From contig NZ_JAIWJY010000007.1 in NCBI RefSeq assembly GCF_028829235.1, forward strand, positions 1 to 64,000: DNA of 64,000 nucleotides, written 5' to 3'. Below the pieces are notes generated by a model. It ran no database searches and was not told the DNA's origin. It saw only the letters and a program-made list of their open reading frames with translations. The DNA comes from Tenacibaculum larymnensis (GTDB lineage Bacteria > Bacteroidota > Bacteroidia > Flavobacteriales > Flavobacteriaceae). Positions 52,532-62,932 of the stretch are shown piece after piece; position 1 is the stretch's first letter; each line of letters opens with the position of its first letter. The position numbers were made by a program, and so were the translations under genes.

Positions 52532-53482
52532 TTTTTTTAGAAACTTAGATTCAAAAAAACCAAGCCCGTAACCATAAAACTGAGTGATGGTTGTAACAAT
52601 ACTCAACAATGCTACCTGTAAATTTTTATTTTGAAATAAGGAATCTAAAAAGACACAAGTAAAGTAAACTCCGTAAAAAGCTAACAACTGCCAATATCCA
52701 AAAAATACTGCTATAATCGCAATATCAATTCCAATAATAAATAAACTCGGAAACCAATACGTTAATTTTGCCGTTTCTGGATACTTTTTATTCAATACAG
52801 GTCTTGCAGTACCAAAAGCAAATGTTTGTTTAAAAAACTGTTTAACGGTACTTCTACGTTTATGGTACACAAAAGCCTTTTCTATTAATTGTGTTTCAAA
52901 ACCATTCTCCCAAAGGCGGAAGGTTAAATCTATGTCTTCACCAGCTTTCATCTTTGAAAAACCATTTGTTTTTTCAAAAGCAGTTCTTGATAAACCTAAA
53001 TTAAAGCTTCTGGGTTGAAATTTTCCTACGGATTTTTTCTTTCCTCTAATTCCTCCAGTTGTTAACACCGAAGTCATCGAATAATTAATAGCTTTTTGTA
53101 AAGCAGTGAAATTAGGATGTGCTGCGTCTGGACCTCCAAAAGCATCTGTATAATTCTCTTCTAATGCTTTTTTTACTTCAGAAAGGTATTGAGGGGGAAC
53201 AATAACATCGGAGTCTAAAATAATAAAGTAGTTTCCTGATGCTCTTTGCATTCCATAATTACGACTTGCTCCTGCCCCACTATTCTCTTTATAAAAATAG
53301 TTTAGATTGAGTTGTGAAGTATACTTTTTTACAATTTCTTCAGATGAATTTTCAGAACCATCTTCAACAATTAATACCTCAAAATCATCTTGAAAACCTT
53401 GTCTGGTTAAGCTTTCTAACAACTCATCAACCTCTTGTGGTCGATTATAAACAGGTACTATTACTGAAAACTTTAAGTCCAT
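52529..53482 (-). CDS. Glycosyltransferase family 2
   Basis: 317 residues. The GT-A domain starts FSVIVPVYNRPQEVDELLESL, with VEDGS, GAGASRNYG, and the metal site ILDSDVIVP (DSD near 91-93), and later KAGEDIDLTFRLW near 185-197 (the EDxDL base motif). Two C-terminal hydrophobic helices (about 245-275 and 285-300) anchor it to the inner membrane. Probable surface sugar transfer. Starts 6 bases after the DUF3050 stop. Confidence 0.88.
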   Translation of the reverse strand: MDLKFSVIVPVYNRPQEVDELLESLTRQGFQDDFEVLIVEDGSENSSEEIVKKYTSQLNLNYFYKENSGAGASRNYGMQRASGNYFIILDSDVIVPPQYLSEVKKALEENYTDAFGGPDAAHPNFTALQKAINYSMTSVLTTGGIRGKKKSVGKFQPRSFNLGLSRTAFEKTNGFSKMKAGEDIDLTFRLWENGFETQLIEKAFVYHKRRSTVKQFFKQTFAFGTARPVLNKKYPETAKLTYWFPSLFIIGIDIAIIAVFFGYWQLLAFYGVYFTCVFLDSLFQNKNLQVALLSIVTTITQFYGYGLGFFESKFLKK

Positions 53483-53488
53483 TATAAC

Positions 53489-54262
53489 CTAAGCTCTTTG
53501 TTTAATTTGTTGAGCTATTCCATTCCAAAGCTGTATTCTTTTCTGTAAAGATTCCTTGGCATAAAACAACACATCATCCCACTTTTGTTGATCTTGACCA
53601 CACAACTCCTCTATCATTTGTAACGATAACGGTCCGTGTTCATCTCCATCTAATTCAATATGTCTATTTAAGTAATATGTAAGTTTACTGTAAGAACTTC
53701 CTTCTTTTTCTTCAGTGTTTTTTACAATTTCTAAAAACATATCTGGTATTACATCTTCTCTACCAAAAGTAAAACTAGATGCTATAATATGTGGCTCACC
53801 TGTTTTAATTACTTCAAAAGAAAAGTTTACAAAGTCTTTTACTTCTTCAATAATAGAACTATTCTGCATTACTTCCTCAACTGGTTTTCCGTCAATAACA
53901 CCTGAAATAAAGCTCGAAATTTCATCGATACTAGCCCCTGCTTGACGCATCGCATCAATATACATTTCAAAATGACTCTTTGGTTCTCCTAATTCATTAA
54001 TATCAGTTTCTTCACCTAAAACAATTTCATTGATAAAACGTGCCGTTTTGGTATTTACAGCAGGTAACCAAGGTAAATTCACACAAGTAAGTTCTCGTTG
54101 TAACGCTTTTAATAGTGACATGAAATCCCACACAGCAAATACATGCGATTCCATAAATAATTTTACATCGTCAATATGCTCTAACGAGTTATATAGTTCA
54201 TGTTCCTTTAGTTGCTTCCTTAACGGTGCTAACTCTTTTTCTATGTGTAAAATATTGCTCAT
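53489..54262 (-). CDS. DUF3050 domain protein
   Basis: 257 residues, mostly helical, cytosolic. [39 protein letters not shown] near 14-52 is the DUF3050 opening, with HxVFAxxDFM patch; the later [16 protein letters not shown] and [18 protein letters not shown] supply His and Glu residues that resemble a heme-oxygenase-like di-metal fold. Function unknown. Cotranscribed with the downstream GT2 gene. Confidence 0.82.
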   Translation of the reverse strand: MSNILHIEKELAPLRKQLKEHELYNSLEHIDDVKLFMESHVFAVWDFMSLLKALQRELTCVNLPWLPAVNTKTARFINEIVLGEETDINELGEPKSHFEMYIDAMRQAGASIDEISSFISGVIDGKPVEEVMQNSSIIEEVKDFVNFSFEVIKTGEPHIIASSFTFGREDVIPDMFLEIVKNTEEKEGSSYSKLTYYLNRHIELDGDEHGPLSLQMIEELCGQDQQKWDDVLFYAKESLQKRIQLWNGIAQQIKQRA

Positions 54263-54280
54263 ATGATAACTATCAATAAA

Positions 54281-54306
54281 AAAAGCAAATCTAACGATTT
54301 GCTTTT
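54281..54306. terminator. Bidirectional intrinsic terminator
   Basis: AAAAGCAAATC (54281-54291) with GATTTGCTTTT (54296-54306) and flanking T/A runs. Ends fabI on the minus strand. Confidence 0.85.
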
Positions 54307-54334
54307 TATCTTTGATTCTATTTATATAAAGATC

Positions 54335-55147
54335 TTATTCTTCAGTAAACCTTTCCATTACCGCATCACTCACTCCCATGTTAGAGAAACCTCCATCGTG
54401 GAATAAGTTTTGTAATGTTACTTTCTTAGTTAAATCTGAGAATAATGAGATTGTATAATCCGCACATTCTAATGCTGTTGCATTTCCTAATGGAGACATT
54501 TTTTCAGCATATGAAATAAATCCGTCAAATCCTTTTACTCCTTGTCCTGCAGTTGTAGGCGTAGGTGATTGAGATATTGTGTTTACACGTACTTTATGAT
54601 CTCTTCCGAAGAAATATCCAAAACTACGTGCGATACTTTCTAAATACGCTTTGTTATCAGCCATATCATTGTAATCTGGGAATACACGTTGTGCTGCCAT
54701 ATAAGTTAATGCAACAATACTTCCCCACTCATTCATGGCTTGTTTGTTATATAAAACGTTCATTACTTTATGAAAAGATACCGCTGAAACGTCCCATCCT
54801 TTAGTTGTAAAATCGTATTTAGAATCTGTATAATGACGTCCTTTACGTACATTAACTGACATACCGATTGAGTGTAAAACGAAATCTATTTTACCTCCTA
54901 AAATTTCCATAGACTTTTCAACCAAGTTGTTTAAATCATCCATAGAAGTTGCGTCAGCTGGAATAATTTCAGATCCTGTCTTCGCTGCTAAATCTTTAAT
55001 ACCTCCCATACGCATTGCAATAGGTGCGTTGGTTAATACAAACTCTGCTCCTTCTTCGTGAGCACGTTCAGCTACTTTCCATGCAATAGAATTTTCATCT
55101 AATGCTCCAAAAATAATTCCCTTTTTTCCTTTTAATAAATTATACAT
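54335..55147 (-). CDS. fabI: Enoyl-ACP reductase (NADH) FabI
   Basis: 270 residues. GKKGIIFGALDENSIAWKVAE is the FabI coenzyme segment, LHSIGMSVN the first active-site patch, and ALTYMAAQRVFPDYNDMADNKAYLES holds the Tyr-(x6)-Lys pair. The usual G-L-A-K near the Lys reads A-D-N-K here. Catalyses the last step of the fatty acid elongation cycle in the cytosol. Not in a fab cluster here. Confidence 0.96.
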   Translation of the reverse strand: MYNLLKGKKGIIFGALDENSIAWKVAERAHEEGAEFVLTNAPIAMRMGGIKDLAAKTGSEIIPADATSMDDLNNLVEKSMEILGGKIDFVLHSIGMSVNVRKGRHYTDSKYDFTTKGWDVSAVSFHKVMNVLYNKQAMNEWGSIVALTYMAAQRVFPDYNDMADNKAYLESIARSFGYFFGRDHKVRVNTISQSPTPTTAGQGVKGFDGFISYAEKMSPLGNATALECADYTISLFSDLTKKVTLQNLFHDGGFSNMGVSDAVMERFTEE

Positions 55148-55197
55148 ATTTAAAATATTTTAGTCTATCGTTGTTTGTTCTGAAAGCAAATATACTC

Positions 55198-56850
55198 TTA
55201 ATTTAATAATTCCTTTGCATGGGTCAATGCACTTTCAGAAACGTCTTTTCCACTTAACATCTCAGCTATTTCTCTAATACGTTCGTCTTCTGACAATAAC
55301 TTTAAATTAGAGGTGGTTACTCCTTTCTCTTCTCCTTTAAATACTTTATAGTGCTGCACTCCTTTTGAAGCTATTTGAGGTAAATGTGTAATGGTTATTA
55401 CCTGCATATGAGCACTCATATCTTGCATTATTTTTGCAATTTTATTAGATACCTCTCCTGAAACTCCAGTATCAATCTCATCAAAAATAATCGTAGGCAA
55501 TTGTATGTTTTCTGATAGTATTTTTTTGATAGATAACATAATTCGAGACAATTCCCCTCCTGATGCTACCTTCTTTAACTCTCCAAAGTTACCTCCTTTA
55601 TTTGCTGAGAATAAAAATTGTAAGTTGTCTTTTCCGTTTGATAAGTATTCTTCTGAAGATAGTAATTCTATAGCAAAACGAGCATTTGGCATTCCTAATT
55701 CTGATAAAAGATATTCTAATTCTTTTTTCAACTTTGGAATTACTTTATTTCTCGAAGTAGTAATCATCTTCGCTACTTCATCTAACTTTTTAGCTACATC
55801 TTTAATTTCTCCTTCTTTTTGAGCCACTATTCCTCCAGCATCTTCAACTTGTGCAACCTTTTCTGATAATGATGCATGAATTTCTTGCAATTCTATTATT
55901 GTTGATACTGAATGTTTCTTTTGAAGGTTATAAATTAATTGTAACCTATCATTGAGCTCTTCAATTTCGTTAGGATTAAACTCTACCTCTTCATTTGCGC
56001 TTTCTAACTCGGTAACTACATCATCTAATTCAATTTTCACACTCGTTACGCGATTCGCTAACTCTTCATATTGTTTAGAAAAAGAACTGATTTTTTGTAG
56101 TTTCCCTTCTAAAGAATTTAGTAACGTTTGAATACCTATTTCTTCATTAATAGAAACACCTAAAGCTTCTGATAAATTCAACTTTATTTCTTCAATATTA
56201 TTTAATTTATCTAACTTTTCTTCTAAAACTTCTTGCTCTCCTTCTTTTAAGTTCGCTTCTTCAAGCTCATTAAACAAGTGTAAGTTGTACTCGTATTGTT
56301 CTTTTGATTTTTCAGTTTCCTCCTGAAGTGCTTTCAGCTCTTTTCGTAATTTGTTATACGTACGCAAACCTCTCTTATAAGATGCTATTTTAGCTTGATT
56401 TTTTGCCAAGGCATCAATAACAGAGAATTGAAAAGATACATCTGACAACTGCATAGTTTGATGTTGCGAATGAATATCAATAAGCTTTGTTTTCAAAGCA
56501 TTTAACACCGATAATGTAACCGGCGTATCGTTAACAAAAGCTCTTGATTTACCAGATGGTAAAATTTCTCTTCGAATTATGGATTCTTTTTCATAATCGA
56601 GGTCTAACTCTTCAAATAACTCTTGCAAAGTATATCCTTCTACCGAAAATTGTGCTTCAATAATGCACTTTTTCTCAGTATCCTTTAAAGAAGATAAATC
56701 GGCACGATTACCCATTACCAAACCTAAAGCTCCTAATAAAATGGATTTTCCTGCTCCAGTTTCACCAGTAATGATAGATAAACCTTTTGTAAAATCAATC
56801 GTTAACTGATTGATTAATGCATAATTATGTATAGATAAATGTGTAAGCAA
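55198..56850 (-). CDS. recN: DNA repair protein RecN
   Basis: 550 residues, SMC-like. GETGAGKSILLGALG at 30-44 is Walker A; a long coiled coil runs about 155-365; ASGGELSRIMLSIKKIL near 430 is the ABC signature and TIIFDEIDTGVSGEVS Walker B near 456-471. Takes part in double-strand break repair. 130 bases separate it from DUF4835 upstream. Confidence 0.96.
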   Translation of the reverse strand: MLTHLSIHNYALINQLTIDFTKGLSIITGETGAGKSILLGALGLVMGNRADLSSLKDTEKKCIIEAQFSVEGYTLQELFEELDLDYEKESIIRREILPSGKSRAFVNDTPVTLSVLNALKTKLIDIHSQHQTMQLSDVSFQFSVIDALAKNQAKIASYKRGLRTYNKLRKELKALQEETEKSKEQYEYNLHLFNELEEANLKEGEQEVLEEKLDKLNNIEEIKLNLSEALGVSINEEIGIQTLLNSLEGKLQKISSFSKQYEELANRVTSVKIELDDVVTELESANEEVEFNPNEIEELNDRLQLIYNLQKKHSVSTIIELQEIHASLSEKVAQVEDAGGIVAQKEGEIKDVAKKLDEVAKMITTSRNKVIPKLKKELEYLLSELGMPNARFAIELLSSEEYLSNGKDNLQFLFSANKGGNFGELKKVASGGELSRIMLSIKKILSENIQLPTIIFDEIDTGVSGEVSNKIAKIMQDMSAHMQVITITHLPQIASKGVQHYKVFKGEEKGVTTSNLKLLSEDERIREIAEMLSGKDVSESALTHAKELLN

Positions 56851-56979
56851 ATTCTATTCTTTTGTAAAAAATAAAAGTAAGGATTTTGAATGAATTAAAT
56901 CAAGCTAAAACAAAGGAAGTCTATTGATTTTTCAACAGCTTATAAACGTTGTATTTAACGATTTAATAACGAAGCACTT

Positions 56980-57870
56980 TTACTGAAGATTTTTCCACTT
57001 ATCTTTATAAGTTGGAGCAATTTTATTTAAAACTGTAATCATTTGTGATTGATTTCTTGAAGTAACTCCATCAGAAAAAACATTTACTATTTCATCTCCT
57101 TTGGCATCTAAGAAAACGCGAATCATATAATTACCAATAGTAATATTATGTAGTTTATCTAAATCTAAAACACTTTTTTCAATTGCTTCTTTAGCTGAAT
57201 TTTTATTGTCTGCAAAATTATCGAAACCGTTACGGTGGTAATTGTAGTAGATACTTCGTAAAACACTAAATTTAGAAGACAGTAAATTATCTATTAAAGC
57301 AAAGCGATTTTGTTTCCCTACTTGATTTTGCCAACCAGACTCTCCGTTAGACTGTGCTAACAACATAATATTTTCTGCTTGTTTCAAGTAATTCTCTCCT
57401 CCTTTTAAAGCAAAAGTATCTGCATCAACTCCTAATATTGTATATACATAAAAAGCAATTGTTGAGATTAAATTAGATTCGTAAATAGTTGGGTTGTAAA
57501 TTAACGGATCAAACTCATTATAACGAAAGTTAAAGTTTGTATCATTAATGTTTAAAACAGGTGTAGCATAGGTTGAATTATATACAGGTCTGGTTGACTG
57601 TACTTGCAAAGTCCCTGAAAAATTACTCCCGTTTTGCTCATTTATAATGATATTAAATGCACAATTAATACGTTCTTGTTGCTTAAAGTTTCTATTCGTC
57701 CATTGTTTATCATTAATAAACTCAGTTAATGCTTTTTGTAAAGTTTGATAAACTTGTTTATTACTACTCTGTACTTTATCTGAATTGATTATTACAGTAG
57801 CATTCAACTCTTGTGAATAAGAAGAAAAAGTAACTGAAAAAAGAAAAACTATAAAGAAAAACTTACGCAT
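56980..57870 (-). CDS. DUF4835 family protein
   Basis: 296 residues with signal peptide (FFFIVFLFSVTFSSYSQ). ELNATVIINSDKVQSSNKQVYQTLQKALTEFINDKQW and later FYVYTILGVDADTFALKGG are the family landmarks. Overlaps coaBC by 8 bases. In Flavobacteriaceae this protein regularly accompanies coaBC, rpoZ and bamD, suggesting an envelope-assembly role, but that is inference. Confidence 0.87.
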   Translation of the reverse strand: MRKFFFIVFLFSVTFSSYSQELNATVIINSDKVQSSNKQVYQTLQKALTEFINDKQWTNRNFKQQERINCAFNIIINEQNGSNFSGTLQVQSTRPVYNSTYATPVLNINDTNFNFRYNEFDPLIYNPTIYESNLISTIAFYVYTILGVDADTFALKGGENYLKQAENIMLLAQSNGESGWQNQVGKQNRFALIDNLLSSKFSVLRSIYYNYHRNGFDNFADNKNSAKEAIEKSVLDLDKLHNITIGNYMIRVFLDAKGDEIVNVFSDGVTSRNQSQMITVLNKIAPTYKDKWKNLQ

Positions 57871-59074
57871 CTAATTTTTGTATTATTTCGTTAACGATAT
57901 CTTTTGACACTGCTTTTTTCGATTTTAAATCGAACGATTTTTCGTTAAAATCAGCATCAATAATTGTAATTTTATTGGTGTCGGTTGCAAAACCAGCACC
58001 TTTATCACGTAACGAATTTAATACAATAAAATCTAATTTTTTGCGTGTAAGCTTACTTTTTGCGTTTTGTACCTCATCGTTCGTTTCTAATGCAAACCCA
58101 ACTAACAACTGATTCTTCTTAATTTCTCCTAGAGATTTTAAGATATCTTTAGTTGGTTCTAACTCAATACTTAACGCTGCTTCTTTCTTTTTTATTTTTT
58201 GAGTAGCTACATTTTTTGGTCGATAGTCTGAAACTGCCGCCGATAACACAGCTATATCAACTTCGGCAAAATACTTATGACATGCTTCATACATATCTTG
58301 TGCAGACTTCACATCTATTCTATGAATAAAAGAATGGTTTACTTCCTGATTTGATGGACCAGCTACTAAAAACACCTCAGCTCCTAAATTAGCCGCTGTT
58401 TTAGCAATTTCAAATCCCATTTTACCTGAAGAGTGATTTCCAATAAAACGTACAGGATCTATAGCTTCATAGGTTGGCCCTGCTGTTATTAACATCTTTT
58501 TCCCACGGAGTGGTAATTTAGATACTATATCTTTTTCTATAAAGTCAACAATATCTTCTGGTTCAGCCATACGACCTTCCCCAACCAATCCGCTTGCTAA
58601 CTCACCCGAAGTAGCAGGAATTAATATATTACCAAAACTTTGTAAGCTTTCTAAACTAGTTTTTGTTGATGGATGTTGATACATGTCTAAGTCCATCGCA
58701 GGTGCAAAATACACTGGACATTTAGCTGACAAATAGGTTGCTAATAATAAATTATCGCATGTCCCATTTGTCATTTTAGACAAGGTATTTGCTGTAGCTG
58801 GGGCAATTAACATTAAATCTGCCCATAAACCTAAATCTACATGGTTATTCCACAATTCATTTTCATCTTCTTTATCATAAAAAGTAGAATGAACTGGATT
58901 TTTTGATAAGGTGGAAAGTGTAAGAGGTGTTATAAAATCTTTAGACGCAGGAGTCATAATTACTTTGACTTCTGCGCCTGATTTTATAAATAAGCGAACT
59001 AAGTTCGCTGTTTTGTATGCCGCTATACCGGCGGTAACACCAAGTAAAACTTTTTTACCGCTTAGTACAGACAT
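57863..59074 (-). CDS. coaBC: Bifunctional phosphopantothenoylcysteine decarboxylase/synthase CoaBC
   Basis: 403 residues. The CoaC flavoprotein part has GVTAGIAAYKTANLVRLF, a His in SKNPVHSTFYDKEDENELWNNHVDL, PATANTLSKMTNGTCDNLL and PAMDLDMYQHPST (the MxMx-type cap); CoaB has LITAGPTYEAIDPVRFIGNHSSGKMG near 195-220 and the AAVSDYRPK patch. It makes 4'-phosphopantetheine for CoA. Directly after rpoZ (one base). Confidence 0.95.
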   Translation of the reverse strand: MSVLSGKKVLLGVTAGIAAYKTANLVRLFIKSGAEVKVIMTPASKDFITPLTLSTLSKNPVHSTFYDKEDENELWNNHVDLGLWADLMLIAPATANTLSKMTNGTCDNLLLATYLSAKCPVYFAPAMDLDMYQHPSTKTSLESLQSFGNILIPATSGELASGLVGEGRMAEPEDIVDFIEKDIVSKLPLRGKKMLITAGPTYEAIDPVRFIGNHSSGKMGFEIAKTAANLGAEVFLVAGPSNQEVNHSFIHRIDVKSAQDMYEACHKYFAEVDIAVLSAAVSDYRPKNVATQKIKKKEAALSIELEPTKDILKSLGEIKKNQLLVGFALETNDEVQNAKSKLTRKKLDFIVLNSLRDKGAGFATDTNKITIIDADFNEKSFDLKSKKAVSKDIVNEIIQKLDA

Positions 59075-59075
59075 A

Positions 59076-59396
59076 TTATTTTGTCTCTGGAGTTCTATAA
59101 TACACCTTGTCGTTTAACCACTCTTCTACTGCAATAGCATGTGGTTTAGGTAAACGCTCATAAAATTTAGAAACTTCGATTTGCTCTTTGTTTTCAAAAA
59201 CTTCTTCTAAACTATCGTTATAAGTAGCAAACTCATCTAACTTATCAACTAATTCCTTTTTTAAATCAGAATTAATTTGTGTAGCTCTCTTTGCTATAAT
59301 AGAAATAGCTTCATAAATATTATGCGTTGGAGCCTCGATAGCTTCTTTATTATAAGTTATAGTACTTAACGGCGCTTTCGTTTCTTTATAATCCAT
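59076..59396 (-). CDS. rpoZ: RNA polymerase omega subunit
   Basis: 106 residues, Bacteroidota form of omega. APLSTITYNKEAIEAPTHNIYEAISIIAKRATQI holds the conserved N-terminal RNA polymerase-binding helix (IAKRA). Small, cytosolic, stabilises the beta' subunit. Tightly packed between bamD (3 bases) and coaBC (1 base). Confidence 0.9.
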   Translation of the reverse strand: MDYKETKAPLSTITYNKEAIEAPTHNIYEAISIIAKRATQINSDLKKELVDKLDEFATYNDSLEEVFENKEQIEVSKFYERLPKPHAIAVEEWLNDKVYYRTPETK

Positions 59397-59399
59397 TTT

Positions 59400-60212
59400 T
59401 TAACTTTTAGCTAATTGTTCTTGTTCTTTGTTTAATGCTGCTAGCATTTCGTTTGATTCTTCCATGAATTTTGATTCAGGAAAGTTTCTTTTTAATTTAT
59501 CGTACGCTTTGACTGCTTCTTTAATTCTTTCTGCTTTTCTACGTTGCGTACTTTTCATTGCAAAATCATGCGCTGCTTTTAAACGGTAGTATAAAGCTTC
59601 TTCTTTATACTTCGTTCCTAAATAATCTTCTAATAAATTATCAAAAGCTACAATGGCCGCTTTATAATTTCTAGAGTCATAATCAGCAGTTCTATAATAT
59701 GTTTTTGCTATTTCAAAAGATTTCTTTTCAAGCTTAGCTCTTAATTCTGCATGATACTTGTTAGCCTCTTCTATCTTATCTGAATCTGGGTAATTATCTA
59801 TAAATTTTTGAAAAGCCTCTAACGCTTTGTTTGTATCCGTTGGATCTAAACTATAACTAGGTGCTGCTTTGTAATAGCTTAAAGCTGATAAAAAAGCTGC
59901 TTCTTCTCTTTTTGAACTTTTTGGAAAAGACGTAATAAAGCTATTAAAATAATAACCTGCCGATATATAATTTTTCTCATTAAAACTAGACTGAGCTACC
60001 ATATACTTAATTCGCTCCATTTGAGGTTTACCTCTATAAGAAGGTACTACCTTTTCAAACAAACGTAAAGCTTTACTGTACTTTTGAGCTTCGTACATTT
60101 TTACAGCCATTTTGTACTGTTCTTCTACAGTTCCTTTATTCAATACTTTTTGATATTCTCCACATGAAGAAAGTACTAAAAGCATTACAGCAATATACGC
60201 TAAATTTTTCAT
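59400..60212 (-). CDS. bamD: Outer membrane assembly lipoprotein BamD
   Basis: About 270 residues; the ATG at 60212 (KNLAYIAVMLLVLSSCGEYQ) is preferred over one three codons upstream. Lipobox cysteine near 17. Then TPR-like repeats: EEQYKMAVKMYEAQKYSKALRLFEKVVPSY, AAFLSALSYYKAAPSY, DNYPDSDKIEEA. Part of the BAM machine that inserts beta-barrels into the outer membrane. Neighbour rpoZ-coaBC order is typical. Confidence 0.92.
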   Translation of the reverse strand: MKNLAYIAVMLLVLSSCGEYQKVLNKGTVEEQYKMAVKMYEAQKYSKALRLFEKVVPSYRGKPQMERIKYMVAQSSFNEKNYISAGYYFNSFITSFPKSSKREEAAFLSALSYYKAAPSYSLDPTDTNKALEAFQKFIDNYPDSDKIEEANKYHAELRAKLEKKSFEIAKTYYRTADYDSRNYKAAIVAFDNLLEDYLGTKYKEEALYYRLKAAHDFAMKSTQRRKAERIKEAVKAYDKLKRNFPESKFMEESNEMLAALNKEQEQLAKS

Positions 60213-60343
60213 TTTTTGCATCTGGCAAAATTAGTGATTAATTATGGATTATTAAAACGATTTTTTATCTCATAAATGAGATTAACAAGAAACTACAAAA
60301 TCTGTTATAATTTTTCCAAAGAACTCCTAAATATTTGTTAATC

Positions 60344-60859
60344 TTATTGCTGAGCCCCAGCGGCAGATTGAGCTACTATTTGCTTAACATCATTATCAAA
60401 TAGATATAATCCTCCTTTATCATCTCCAATTAGGTTAATTTTATCTAAAATATTGCGTGCCAATGCTTCTTCTTCTATCTGTTCAGATACATACCATTGT
60501 AAAAAGTTATGCGTTGCATAGTCTTTTTCTTGTAATGTAATATGTACTAAATCGTTTATTGACTTAGATACCATTACCTCATGATCAAACAATGTTTGGA
60601 ACATATCTTTAAAAGACCCAAACTTTGCTGGTGGTTCTTTCAAATCAGAAATATGTGCGTGTCCGCCACGTTCATTTACAAACTTTATTAATTTTAACAT
60701 GTGCATGCGCTCTTCATCTGAATGTGCATACATAAATTGTGCAACACCTTCAAAACCTTGAATTTCTGCCCAACATGCCATAGCTAAATATACTTGTGAT
60801 GACTCAGCTTCTACTCTTATTTGGTCGTTTAATGCCTGCTCTATTACTTTTGATAACAT
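60344..60859 (-). CDS. Ferritin
   Basis: 171 residues, four-helix bundle, non-heme type. EAESSQVYLAMACWAEIQG near 17-35 and HSDEERMHMLKLIKFVNERGGH near 47-68 carry the ferroxidase ligands (Glu17, Glu50, His53), with HEVMVSKSIND and EQIEEEALARNIL later. Stores iron as a 24-mer in the cytosol. The C-terminal tail is Ala/Gln-rich. It has its own promoter region after the lipoprotein gene. Confidence 0.95.
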   Translation of the reverse strand: MLSKVIEQALNDQIRVEAESSQVYLAMACWAEIQGFEGVAQFMYAHSDEERMHMLKLIKFVNERGGHAHISDLKEPPAKFGSFKDMFQTLFDHEVMVSKSINDLVHITLQEKDYATHNFLQWYVSEQIEEEALARNILDKINLIGDDKGGLYLFDNDVKQIVAQSAAGAQQ

Positions 60860-60878
60860 AATCTTTTTACTTTTCTTA

Positions 60879-61430
60879 TTAAAAAACTAATTCATTTATT
60901 TCACCACTATATAATCCTATCATTTTCCTTCCATTTCCATCATCTGCATTAATATTAATAATAAAATTATTTTCTGATTTTTTCGTTATTTGAACTTCTC
61001 CTTGAGCTCTATCTTCATCCACATCAACTCCTCTTAAATTTATATAATCATTGCACTCATAAGTTGTTTCACTACCATTAGAAATACAAATATCACTATA
61101 CAAATGTTTTAATTTTTCAGGAAAATTATAATTTCCCTCAGAAATATGCGTTATCGAAACACTAAACTCTAGAAAAACTACCCTATCTTCTACCACTTTA
61201 TTATCTATATATAGATTATTTTCTTTTAATCTTGCCAAGCCATTTAAAAACAACATTGTTACTTCACCTTGATCATTTTTATACCAGTAAGCGTTCTTTA
61301 TAAGTGCTTTTTCATTGTTTACTATCACAAAAGATTCCTCTTTTTCTATATTATCTAAATCTTGACTACATGATATTAACAAAACACTTACTGTCATAAA
61401 TAATATAACATATAGTTTAAAATATTTCAT
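60879..61430 (-). CDS. Small lipoprotein of unknown function
   Basis: 183 residues. Signal peptide with lipobox SVLLISCSQD. The rest is beta-rich and acidic; two cysteines (DICISNGSETTYECND) may pair. Contains no known motif. It lies between ferritin and dapA on the same strand with its own start region. Not recognised; expected at the outer membrane. Confidence 0.65.
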   Translation of the reverse strand: MKYFKLYVILFMTVSVLLISCSQDLDNIEKEESFVIVNNEKALIKNAYWYKNDQGEVTMLFLNGLARLKENNLYIDNKVVEDRVVFLEFSVSITHISEGNYNFPEKLKHLYSDICISNGSETTYECNDYINLRGVDVDEDRAQGEVQITKKSENNFIININADDGNGRKMIGLYSGEINELVF

Positions 61431-61457
61431 AGTTTATTTTTTTACAAAGATGCTAAA

Positions 61458-61489
61458 AAAAGACTACAATAACGAAATTGTAGCCTTTT
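61458..61489 (-). terminator. Intrinsic terminator of dapA
   Basis: On the minus strand CTACAAT/ATTGTAG (61464-61470 with 61477-61483) is followed by seven T. It ends the dapA transcript. Confidence 0.8.
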
Positions 61490-61515
61490 GCATTCTCTAT
61501 TTTTGTTTAGACAGC

Positions 61516-62391
61516 TTATAGATTATCTATAAAGTCTGATATTTTTGTTTGTAATTCTTCCGAAGCTGTTACTAATGGTAAACGTACTTCATCTAAACAG
61601 ATTCCTAACTTTTGTAATACCGCTTTTATTCCCGCTGGATTATTTTCTTCAAAAATTAGATTTACTATATCCATTAGTTTATAGTGTATATCGTAAGCCT
61701 CTTTTGCTTTCCCTTCTAACCCTAACTGAATCATTTTTGAAAACTCTTTAGGTAATGCTTGCCCAATTACAGAAATAACTCCTGCTCCACCTGCTAAAGC
61801 TACTCCAACAGCCAAATCATCATCACCAGAAATCACTAAAAAATCTTCTGGCCTGTCTTTTAACAACTCATAGTATTGTTGTTGATTGTTTCCTGCTTCT
61901 TTAACTGCAACAATGTTTTCAAAATTTCTTGCTAATCGTAAAGTTGTTGCTGGCTCCATATTTTTTGCTGTTCTGCCAGGAACATTATACATAATAATTG
62001 GCTTGGGGCTTGCTAAAGAAATTGCTTTGTAGTGTTGATAGAATCCTTCTTGTGTTGGTTTACTATAATACGGGGCTACTGATAAAATTCCGTCTATTTC
62101 CGATAAGTCTAAAGATTGTAATTCTTCTACAACAGTTTGTGTGTTGTTTCCTCCAACTCCTAAAACTAAAGGTAAACGTCCTTTATTTTCTTCAGCAATT
62201 ACTTTTATTATTTCTATTTTTTCTTCTTTAGTAATTGTTGCACTTTCTCCAGTAGTTCCATTTATTACTAAATAGTTTGTACCGTTTTCAATATTGTAAT
62301 TTACTAACTTTTTAAGTGCTTCGAAATCTACACTTAAATCTTCATTGAAAGGAGTTACCAAAGCTACTCCAGTTCCTACAAACTTTTGCAT
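61516..62391 (-). CDS. dapA: 4-hydroxy-tetrahydrodipicolinate synthase
   Basis: 291 residues, TIM-barrel of the DHDPS family. [15 protein letters not shown] near 44-58, [13 protein letters not shown] near 134-146, and the Schiff-base Lys in [10 protein letters not shown] near 160 are present. First committed step of lysine/DAP synthesis. Overlaps the DUF6913 gene by one base. dapB is about 48 kb away. Confidence 0.95.
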   Translation of the reverse strand: MQKFVGTGVALVTPFNEDLSVDFEALKKLVNYNIENGTNYLVINGTTGESATITKEEKIEIIKVIAEENKGRLPLVLGVGGNNTQTVVEELQSLDLSEIDGILSVAPYYSKPTQEGFYQHYKAISLASPKPIIMYNVPGRTAKNMEPATTLRLARNFENIVAVKEAGNNQQQYYELLKDRPEDFLVISGDDDLAVGVALAGGAGVISVIGQALPKEFSKMIQLGLEGKAKEAYDIHYKLMDIVNLIFEENNPAGIKAVLQKLGICLDEVRLPLVTASEELQTKISDFIDNL

Positions 62392-62903
62392 TATATTTTA
62401 TTTAAAATCGTTAGGTATTTTTTTAATTCTTGATTTAAAACTGCTTCGTTAAAACTAGTATCAGACACTACTATATCGTACAATCTGTCATCAATTTCTG
62501 CAAAACCAGCTTTAAAATCTGCTTGTGAGAACAAAGTTACCATATTCGTTAATAAGTTTGACGTTTTTGTATAGTTTATGAGTAGGTCATATTTGTTTTT
62601 AACGAAATCTTTTAAATTGTCGGATTTTAAACTCGCTTTGAAACCAAAATCTTTTTCGGTAAAAAACTCAGGAGATGGTTCTTCTTTCTTTGAGTACTCT
62701 TTGTAAACTAGTACTTTTATATCTGTTTTTTGAAAAGGAAAAATGTTTGTTAAATTGGCTATTACTACATTTACTAAAGCTTCATTATCTAGCAAAATTG
62801 CTACACTTTTAACTTTGGTTTCTTTATGTGGGGTATTCTCTTTTTTTACAACAAGTTTGTCGTATACTTTCTGAATAGATTTTTTCTTTAGGGTACTTAT
62901 CAT
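62391..62903 (-). CDS. DUF6913 family protein
   Basis: 170 residues, soluble, alpha/beta. [20 protein letters not shown] near 32-51, [31 protein letters not shown] near 103-133, and [10 protein letters not shown] near 140. It is coupled to dapA by a one-base overlap, a conserved arrangement in Flavobacteriaceae. Function unknown. Confidence 0.8.
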   Translation of the reverse strand: MISTLKKKSIQKVYDKLVVKKENTPHKETKVKSVAILLDNEALVNVVIANLTNIFPFQKTDIKVLVYKEYSKKEEPSPEFFTEKDFGFKASLKSDNLKDFVKNKYDLLINYTKTSNLLTNMVTLFSQADFKAGFAEIDDRLYDIVVSDTSFNEAVLNQELKKYLTILNKI

Positions 62904-62932
62904 CTGTAAAAATTACGAATAGCTAATTTATA